From NCBI RefSeq assembly GCF_004027225.2, contig NC_044296.2, positions 3,268,796 to 3,332,795 on the forward strand: a stretch of 64,000 nucleotides of DNA, in the 5' to 3' direction. Shown here piece by piece: positions 56,578 through 64,000 of this stretch (its first letter is position 1; every line of letters starts with the position of its first letter). The notes beneath the pieces are model-generated. The model was not told the DNA's origin, ran no database searches, and worked only from the letters and a program-made list of their open reading frames with translations. Made by a program: the position numbers and the translations under genes. Source of the stretch: Strigops habroptila. Lineage: Eukaryota > Chordata > Aves > Psittaciformes > Psittacidae.

Positions 56578-58855
56578 TCTTCTATGATTCATCTGCGTCT
56601 CTGTTAGGAGAGGATGATCAGAAACACTGTAAAACTTCCTCCCCTGTGGGAGGTGATAAATGAGATGGAAGCAGAGAAGCGAGGCCTTTCATGGGCATTT
56701 GCTTTAGGGATGTGGCAGAACTGCCAAAGAGCTGCACAAGCAGACAGCCGAGCTCCAGCAGCTGATGTCCATAAAGGAGCTACAAGGATGTTCCTTGCTC
56801 CACACACACACTTCCCAAGAAGAGGGAAGAGCAAGACTTTGGATGCCGCATTTCCTCTTCTGGAAAGATGATGCTTACCCATCCTCTGGAGCCTGCTCAC
56901 TCTGTAGCTGTGCTCCCAGGACATCAGCAAAGCTCTGGAGCACCTTGCGATGGTTTCTCAGAGCATAGGAGTTCTGTTTACGTTGTCAGCTTTTCATCAC
57001 TGCAAATTAACATTAGCAGATGGCACACACGTGTGTGTCTCTCCAGTCCTCAGGAAGCACAGGATGGCTTTAATGGAAATGAATTATTCTTTCTCCAGGA
57101 TGTTGCACTGATAAACAAAATCATAAGAAGTCTTGTACATGTGCCTTGGTGGCTCCAGTACTTCTGTGTCTGTCTACCTTGTCTGGAAGAACCAGATTTC
57201 ATCAGTCTCTGTGTCTGGCTTGGTTGTCATCAGTAGCAGAGCCTGTGTTTTGTAACAAAACTGAGAAACACATTGATGATTTATTTTGGCAGCCGACAGT
57301 TCAGCTTCCACTCTTTGGGTCACTGAGGGAAACCAGAAGATGAAATTCACCAGCAGGGATGAATAGGTGGTAATTTGGAGATAGCATCTCTTCTGAGTGT
57401 CCTTTTCTGATTAGAACTACACTTGAAAGGAGATCTTTCTGTAGACTTGAAATGCCAAGATCTGACCCCACCAGAACCATTCTCAAACAGACCATTAAAA
57501 TATATTGGGCAACTTACCCAGCTTTCTTCTATAACCTCTCCATGCTAGATGCTGCCACTTGCAAAACCCTCGAAAGCTGTGAACCAGAGCCCTTCACCTC
57601 CCCGTTGCATTGCTTTTTACCACAAGGAGCTATCAGATGATAGGCCAGTGTCCCTCTGTTTCTCATTTTCCCTTTTGCCTCTTAACATGCACAAAGTTGA
57701 GGAAGAAGTTTAAATATTGGATATAGAAAGGAAACAAAATGGAAAAGATTTCCTGCTGTTATTTGGAGGCTGTGTTACGCTCAGCAGCGAGGCTGGGAGA
57801 GGAGAGATGACACTGCTCCAAATCGGGATGTTTCTGAAGCGTTTGGTTTTGAAGTGGTGGCAGAAAAGCTCCTAAAATAGTTTTTTTAACAGGAACTTTC
57901 ACAAGAAATTGAGAAATAAAAGGTCCCCCCCCTTCATATTACATCAAAACCCCCCAAATGACACTGTCTGCTCTTGGGAAGCACCATTGCAGCAAGCTTG
58001 GTGTCCCTCGGGTGGCGATGGACACAGGGAGCCGGGGCAGTGCCATGTGGGAGCGAGGAGTCCCAAGGGGTAAAGAACCCTGCCCTCGTGCCATCTCTCT
58101 ATCCCCAGGATGTTCCCATGTTGCCCTTGGGATGCTTCCAAAGGTGCCTGAGCAGTGCTGGCCGGGATGGGGGGACCCGGGTAGCATGAAGATGCTGAGG
58201 GCATCACCTCTGTAGGGTTGCAGCGTAGGAGCAGGACTGGAGGATGATGGTGTGTCAGTGTTTGGGGATCTGGGTGAGGCTGGTGGGGTTCTGGGGCAAG
58301 GACATGGGTGGGAGTGGGGAGGTGTTTCTTTGTGGGGGTGATTTGGGGGTGTTAAAAAGATGGTGAATCACTGTTCTTCTGCTCTTCATGTTTGATTATT
58401 GGTTGTGGCTATAAATGCATACTGACCACCCCACTTTCCTGACAGCATTAGCTAAGCTCCAGGCATATATTTGTTCACTTTTGTTTTTGCAGTAGTTAAA
58501 GATGATAAGGAGAAAAAATTATTTTAGAAGTATGCTTTTAATCTTCCAGATCTGGAGCTGTCCTCACTGTGACACACTAATTTTCCAGCGCTACTTTTTG
58601 GTTATATTTAGAAATGCATTTTCTGTTCCTTCCCTCTCCTTTCTGTGGAACAATTGTGCAACTTTCTTTTTTCTTAATATAATCCTCTATTAAAATTAGC
58701 TCCAAGACTAAAAAGAGTCCTCTGTGTAGGAAGGTAGCTACCTTCCTTCCTAGCACTTCCCTTGGATCTTCCAGTGGGACTTTGTGCTGTTCGGCCGCGG
58801 GTTCCTGGGGTGTAGCTCTGCTTTCCCTGCCTGACCTCCCCTCCTCTCTCCCCAG
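56578..58855. other. RFX2 intron 1, distal part without recognised features
   Basis: 2.3 kb of unique sequence ending in the polypyrimidine tract of the acceptor (cctcccctcctctctcccca). No exon or repeat family is recognised. Confidence 0.6.
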
Positions 58856-58858
58856 CAG
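58850..58858 (+). promoter_or_regulatory. RFX2: NAGNAG tandem splice acceptor of the RFX2 start-codon exon
   Basis: The sequence ccccagcag gives two acceptors three bases apart, just before tgagcATG. Either choice changes only the 5'UTR in the usual transcript. Confidence 0.6.
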
Positions 58859-58863
58859 TGAGC

Positions 58864-58968
58864 ATGCAGAGTTCAGAGGGTGGATCAGACTCAGCAGCTT
58901 CTGTGGCACTTCACACCTCAGCATCAGCCCAAGCTCCGGTGGTGCAGCTGGTGCCATCATCTCAGCAG
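58864..58968 (+). CDS. RFX2: RFX2 first coding exon
   Basis: The start ATG is at 58864; the donor is TCTCAGCAG|gtaacg. It encodes 35 residues, MQSSEGGSDSAASVALHT to VPSSQQ, in phase 0. The N-terminus MQ.SE.G.D is shared by RFX2 and RFX3. Confidence 0.96.
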
Positions 58969-61900
58969 GTAACGTTTGCACAGCTGGGAATGGGGTTTCC
59001 ATGCAGAAGAGACTGGTTTTACTGGCAGATGTATTTTAATCCAGGGGATTTATATAGGGGAGAGGCCAGGTTGGACAGGGCTTGGAGCAACCTGGTCTAG
59101 TGGAAGGTTTCCCTTATGTGGCAGGGCGTTGGAACTGGACGAGCTTTAAGGTCCCTTCCAACCCAAACCAAAATCCCAAACCTGGGATTTTAGGATTGTT
59201 ACTCAGCTCCTTGAGGTAGTGGGGAGAACCTATTGCTGGACTGTGATAAAGGCCACAGATATTTCCTGTGTTAGCCCTACAAATGGGCAAGCTATAAAAC
59301 ATGGGATTTAGATCTTAACTTGACTACCTGAGGAAGCTACTTCATGCAGTCTGGTGTTTGCTTCAGTGTAAGATCCTGTGGTCATTATTTGATGTGTCAA
59401 TAAAAGCAGGAGAAAACGAAACAGTCCTTAAAGGCATCTCTGCAAATGAGGTACTACACTCAACAGAGAAGAGGTGAGGGAAGTGCTAAGGCAGGGAGAG
59501 GGTGGAGAAGCCACATGCTGGTCTCTTCCTTTGGTAGGTGGATCCTGACATTTTCAGTTGTGGGGGGGGGATGTTCATGACTGATACATGAGTGTGATGC
59601 ACTTGGGAGGTCTCTTGATGGGAGAGAAATGATAGCTTCCACTGATGAATGAAACTGCCTAGTTGAAAATGGGAAGGGTTAAGTAAAACTGGTTCCTTTT
59701 TGTGCCTTCTGGGGAACTATCAAAAGAAGTTTTTGTCGCAGGAAGCTGGAAGGATAAGAGGATGGGTGGGTGTAACTTAGCTACACCCTTTCCAACTCCC
59801 AAGTGAACAGAAGTAGCTGCCATTGGATGCTGATGAAAAGGAACAATTAGAAGTTGTGAATTGGTAGGAGCATCTCCCCAGCAGACGTGGACATTCACGT
59901 CGCTGCCCAGCTCGCTGTCAGCTCTCAAACTTCCCATCTTGGATTTCTCTGGGCAACGTTTCTTGTTCGTGTTGGAATGATGTGGATACCACTGAGCAAT
60001 AGTGTCAAGTATTTTAGGGATCGTCAGTCATTTGTGCGAATTTGACTGTGGCAACATGTTAAAGAAGTTTAGAAACCCCATTGGCTTTGGATTATGAAAT
60101 TAGCCATCCAGCCTGTGCCGGTGCTGTCATCATGACACGGAGTATGGAGTGGAACTCCATGGATTAAGGAAGACCCAGAGGATCACGGAAAATTACTGAA
60201 GAGGAGAAGCATCCAGAGCCTTCCCTTCTCACCAGCAGGACAAAGAAAACCCTAGGGATGAACTGCTGGCAGCATGACTGGTGTGATGCTGAAGCCTTTG
60301 GTGATGTTGATCACTGGTCTACCTTTCAGTGTGAGCAAAGGCTGTACGAACAGGACGGCCTCATCTTACAGGTTGGGGATGAATAATTCCAGCCAGAGGG
60401 CTAAAAATCAGAAGCTTATGTGTATAAGGTAGCCAGTAATTGTCAAGGTCTCTTCTAGGATTCATGTGGGATTCTTTGGCAGCTTTTTGTTCTGTTGGCC
60501 CAATCTGTTGGGTATTTTTAAAGCCTCAACCCACAGAGGATGACTATCTCCTTGGAGAAGGTCCTCATTGGTTTAAAAGACCATACTGATACTTGGCTTT
60601 GGGCCTCACTGAATCGTTTCTTTCCATCCACCACATCCCCATGCTTGTTTTGTTGGATCTGCAAGGTGCTGAGCACTCTACGAGGTGTGTGTCCAACCTC
60701 AAACTGAATGCCAGCACAAAGAGCAGGGGGACGATGGAAATGACAGTGAAAAGGTAGAAGACAGTGACCACCACAAGGGGAGGCAACTCAGTTTTGTGCC
60801 CTTGGTGGCACTGAAGGGAGATGCTTCATGGTAGCTTTGGTGCTGGTAGAAACTGTAAGGGCTGTGGCACTTGGAGAGTGGGATTTCTTGTTGCAGGAGG
60901 CAGAGGGTGGTTTGGAATAGCAGCCCTAAGAGAAGAAACTTTGCAGCCACAGGAGGAAAATGCAAATGTGTGAGGAGTGGTTCTCGTTTAGCTGCGACTG
61001 AACCTCATGTTGAGCTGTTAGTTGTTATTTCCTTGTGTGAAGACTTCAAGATGATCCATGTCAGAAAATGTTGATCCATCTTTTCCCAAGTTTGGGGTAC
61101 TGGGTTAAGGTGGGTGTCTGGTGCAGATTGCATTGGAAGGATGGGAACTGCAGGGATGCTAAGTAAGGGGTACTAGTGCTACTGGAGTAAGAGGCAAGCT
61201 TTCCATGAGAGTTTGAAAGAGAATACCTAACTCACCTGTGTTACGCACTGAGAGTAAGTGTCTGTTACTGTATCTTCTTCTTTCAGAGGGTTTTGGTCCA
61301 AGCCACAGGCTCTGCTCCCAAAGGAGCGCAGATGCAGCAAATCTCTGTTCCCAGAGTTCAGCAGGCTGCACAACAGGTAATACCTCTGGGGCAAGACACC
61401 ACGCAGGGCCCCCTGTGTTCCCAGGACCCCACATCCCACACGATATCTGAAACAGTGCCAGATAGCTGCTTAGGAAAATCCATGCTTTTGATTAGAGAGC
61501 CCTGGAGATCACTGTGAGAACAGCTTTCACCATCTCTCTTCCTTTCTTAGACTGAGGGCAAAAGAACCTCTCAAGATATTTAAAGTTTAGAAAGAACCTT
61601 CAGTGTCCCAGTTGTCTTTCATATATCTGAAGATTTGATGGATGCTTTTCATTGCCATTTAAAAGCAGTCCTCCTCTGTAAAGACTTTTTTAGAGGCAGA
61701 GTGTTTGGAATTCTTTTTTAATGCCACAAATAAATGTACTGACTGCGTGTGGCTTCATAGAAAGGTGAGGTGACAGAGAGCCATGCAAGTGTTCTTATTT
61801 ATTTGAACTTTGCCTTTTGCAGTCCTTGTTTCCTAAGAAACCAGGCACATGTGGTGCTGCTTCATGTGGACAGTAAGCCTGACTCTCTTGGCTTTTCCCT

Positions 61901-63328
61901 CTAGCAAGTCTTTCTTTGGTTGCTCAGTTTCAGCAAAGAAAACCCCCAACTTGACTGAGGACAACTGTGTCCCTCGCAGATGGACACTGCACCCTCCTCT
62001 CTGAAGGAAAGGCTGCAGCATGATCTCACCCTTATTAGTCAGCGGAGAACCAGCCCTGAGACATGTGTGCAGAGGAAACCCAGCTCCATTGTTTCCACTG
62101 CTCATGGAGCAAGGACTTATTTATTCATTTTAATTTGACCTTTAAAAATAAATATGTCCTTTGGGATTCCTAAGCAGGAGGTGGGGGGGGAGTGGTGGTT
62201 TGGTTTGGTTTTCCTTCTCTTTTAAAAAGAAAACCTAAATGTCAACATAAGGTTGACAAATTTCAAGGTTGAAAGTTGTTTAAGGCTGTAATATGCAATT
62301 TCTCCCGCTGTTCCCAAGCAATCCCTAACTCAAGTTTCTGATGCTTGTTTCAGGTGCAAGCCGTGCAGCACGTATATCCATCCCAGGTCCAGTATGTGGA
62401 AGGAGGAGAAGTTGTTTATACCAATGGAACCATGTAAGAGTCCCTTGTTAGCAGTAGCAGAGCCCTGTTCCCCTCACAGCTGGGTTGAGCCCTTTAGTCC
62501 TCCCAGGCTCTTTCCACCCTGGCACTGCTGGCACTTTAAAAGGACGAAGAGGAGGAACAGTTGTTTCTCATGCCATGTTACAGGGGTAGTTTCAGCCAGA
62601 CTCCAGCCTTGGAAGAGAAGTTCTCATGGAGGGACTATTCTCCAGGGAATCATACCACCTTAAAGTGTCAGGTATTCTCCTCTGCCCAGCCCATTGTGTG
62701 GTGATATGGAGCGGCTTTAGGAACCAGAGCAGAACTGCTAGGGAAAGAAGAGGGGGTTGTAAGGTTCCCTCTTCCTCCTGCTGCCCTCAGGGATGCTCTC
62801 AGCCTTCCTCACTGAAATTACCTCAAGTGGCTGCAGAGCTGCTCCTGGGCTCTGCTCTCACTGTGGCCATGGGCCTTTGCTCCAGGGCAGTCAGAGGACT
62901 GATCACCATTGTCAGGACTGATGCCTACAGCACAGGTTTCAAATTCAATGGAACAAATCCAACCTTTTTCCAAAGGTGTTCCTGATTTCAGAAACTGTTG
63001 TCCATGAGACTAGATCTTGGAGCTCCTCTCCACCTCCTGACCCTATTGTTCCTTTGACAGACGAGCTGCCTACTCCTACAACACGGAAGCTCAGATTTAC
63101 GCCCCCAGCAGCGCAGCATCCTACTTCGAACCGCAGGGAGGTGGAGCTCAGGTGACTACAGCGGCATCCTCCTCTCCTACAGCCATTCCCTCTCACAACA
63201 TGGTGGGCATCACCATGGACATTGGGGGAAGTCAGATCCTCTCCGGCTCGGGAGCCTATCTCATTCATGGGGGGATGGAAAACACTAGACATTCTCTGTC
63301 ACATACTTCACGCTCCTCTCCAGCAACG
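58864..63328 (+). CDS. RFX2: RFX2, regulatory factor X2 (first four coding exons; 3' part outside the window)
   Basis: RFX2 is a nuclear transcription factor that binds X-box motifs and drives ciliary and spermatid genes. Exons 58864-58968, 61287-61376, 62354-62433 and 63061-63328 join in phase to 543 nt, 181 codons. The protein begins MQSSEGGSDSAASVAL. It continues with RVLVQATGSAPKGAQMQ, then VQHVYPSQVQYVEGGEVVYT and YAPSSAASYFEPQGGG. After MVGITMDIGGS comes AYLIHGGMENTRHSL, ending SHTSRSSPAT. This matches RFX2 rather than RFX1 or RFX3: the GSAPKGAQMQ segment is RFX2-like and the RFX3 counterpart is a Gln/Val-rich run. The region is the glutamine-rich activation domain. The DNA-binding domain follows beyond the right edge. 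Confidence 0.96.
59062..59198 (+). repeat. CR1 LINE 3' fragment in RFX2 intron 2
   Basis: From gaggccaggttggacaggg to the 3' end aaacctgggattttaggatt. It begins about 90 bp after the exon donor. Confidence 0.92.
59199..61286. other. RFX2 intron 2, no recognised gene
   Basis: Unique sequence; a minus-strand frame near 60565-60965 is hydrophobic but has no recognisable domain. Nothing else is recognised. Confidence 0.6.
61287..61376 (+). CDS. RFX2: RFX2 second coding exon
   Basis: The acceptor cttctttcag precedes AGGGTT; the donor is CAACAG|gtaata. It encodes 30 residues beginning RVLVQATGS and ending RVQQAAQQ, in phase 0. It corresponds to human QRVLVQAAGSNPKGAQMQ. Confidence 0.96.
61377..62353. 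other. RFX2 intron 3, no recognised features
   Basis: About 1 kb of unique sequence with no repeat or exon recognised. Confidence 0.65.
62354..62433 (+). CDS. RFX2: RFX2 third coding exon
   Basis: The acceptor cttgtttcag precedes GTGCAA; the donor is GGAACCAT|gtaaga. It encodes VQHVYPSQVQYVEGGEVVYT, almost invariant among RFX1-3. It ends two bases into a codon completed as Ile in the next exon. Confidence 0.97.
62434..63060. other. RFX2 intron 4, no recognised features
   Basis: 0.6 kb, unique; nothing recognised. Confidence 0.65.
63061..63328 (+). CDS. RFX2: RFX2 fourth coding exon
   Basis: The acceptor ttcctttgacag precedes ACGAGC; the donor is CAGCAACG|gtatgt. It encodes RAAYSYNTEAQIYAPSS, then MVGITMDIGGS and AYLIHGGM, and ends SRSSPAT in phase 0. 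The next exon, starting near the conserved LEMAIENL in human, is not in this window. Confidence 0.96.
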
Positions 63329-64000
63329 GTATGTAGCCCTGCAGATATTGCAGCTCAGGGGCCAGGATTTATTCCAAGGGAAGTGAAAAGCCTTCAGAAA
63401 ATAAAACTTCCACTTGTTAGTTAGCACTGTGTATATGCCTGTATAACATGCCATGCAAATGCAAGGGGGAGAATAGACACTGGTGTACTACAGATCTTTT
63501 TCAAGGAGAGTTTGCAATGTCTCTCTTGGTGGTGGGCAGAGGCTTGGCAAACTTTCAGTGCATCACTGAAATGATGCAGCATGGAGGTAAGAATAAATTC
63601 TTGGGGGTTCTGTGTTTCCTCCCTCTCCCCCTCCAAGCAAAATGTTTTGGCTTTCCAATTCACAAGAATTGTCTATATTAACATTTTCTGATAACATCCA
63701 AACGTGGGGCTTGGCTTACCCAAAATAAAGAAATAGATGTTTTTAATTATGAAGAGACCTGAAAAATCCATTATTAACACAGTGGATAACTAGCATGAAA
63801 GGGATGTCAAGCTGATCATGCCAAATGCACAGTGATCAAAAAGTCTTTATATGTATCTCCTACACCATTGTGTATTCTGTCCATGCCATGTTGAAGAAAA
63901 TGTATTTTAGAGATAATCCTGATCAAACAGAAATGTCTTAAAGCTCTCATTTGCTTTAATCATGTCAGTCGAGGTGCCAGGATGCTGGAAGCACAGCTGT
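63329..64000. other. RFX2 intron 5 (left part), no recognised features
   Basis: Intronic sequence up to the right edge, with no recognised exon or repeat. Confidence 0.65.

Larger units (their letters stand above)
28864..63328 (+). other. RFX2: RFX2 locus body inside the window (introns and coding exons)
   Basis: RFX2 occupies the plus strand from its island to beyond the right edge. Intron 1 (28701-58855) is about 30 kb, carries most of the CR1 copies and contains a second CpG-rich island at 47.64-47.99 kb. The visible coding exons contribute 181 residues of the N-terminal glutamine-rich activation region. The winged-helix DNA-binding domain, extended domains B and C and the dimerisation domain lie beyond 64000. 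Confidence 0.85.

Noticed and set aside
60565-60965. Hydrophobic minus-strand frames in RFX2 intron 2
   Set aside because: Two overlapping short frames, neither conserved in pattern nor flanked by splice sites.
1-64000. CRISPR arrays, bacterial operons, phage or integron elements
   Set aside because: The window is vertebrate nuclear DNA with introns and LINEs; no spaced direct repeats or prokaryotic gene organisation were seen.

Overview
The window is avian nuclear DNA. Two lines of evidence support this. It carries about twenty copies of the 3' end of the CR1 LINE, most closely alike and many ending in the bird-type ATTCTATG microsatellite tail. It also carries two vertebrate genes whose exons translate cleanly: the acyl-CoA synthetase bubblegum gene ACSBG2 on the minus strand and the ciliary/spermatogenic transcription factor gene RFX2 on the plus strand. 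The CR1 subfamily looks neoavian rather than galliform, but I cannot name the species.

Layout. Positions 1-851 look like the 3' end of a plus-strand transcript, with AATAAA at 846-851 and a GT-rich tail; by human synteny this would be MLLT1. ACSBG2 fills about 1.59-19.6 kb on the minus strand. I placed 14 coding exons with consensus splice sites; together they give a 2190-nt frame, 729 codons plus stop. It also has one non-coding first exon in a GC-rich promoter near 19.43-19.6 kb. A stretch of about 8.5 kb without recognisable genes but with CR1 copies separates it from the RFX2 promoter island (about 28.15-29.25 kb). RFX2 has a non-coding exon 1 ending at 28700, an intron 1 of about 30 kb, and coding exons at 58864-58968, 61287-61376, 62354-62433 and 63061-63328, together 181 codons. 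The gene continues past the right edge; the DNA-binding domain lies outside the window.

The two genes are divergent (head to head), as in human. RFX2 drives ciliary and spermatid genes, and mammalian ACSBG2 is a testis/brainstem enzyme, so the pair may share regulation; that is inference.

The most interesting region is a second, isolated CpG-rich island inside RFX2 intron 1 (about 47.64-47.99 kb). It contains three RFX X-box-like elements, one inside a perfect 8+8 bp palindrome. An ATG-initiated short exon follows directly, and its donor would splice in frame onto the first known RFX2 coding exon. This suggests an autoregulated alternative promoter giving an N-terminally extended RFX2, or else a small nested gene. 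Other notable items are a (GACGG)14 pentamer array 10 bp from the ACSBG2 exon 1 donor, two inverted composite CR1 insertions, an unusually long antisense open frame in RFX2 intron 1, and the canonical arginine in an ACSBG2 motif where human ACSBG2 has histidine.
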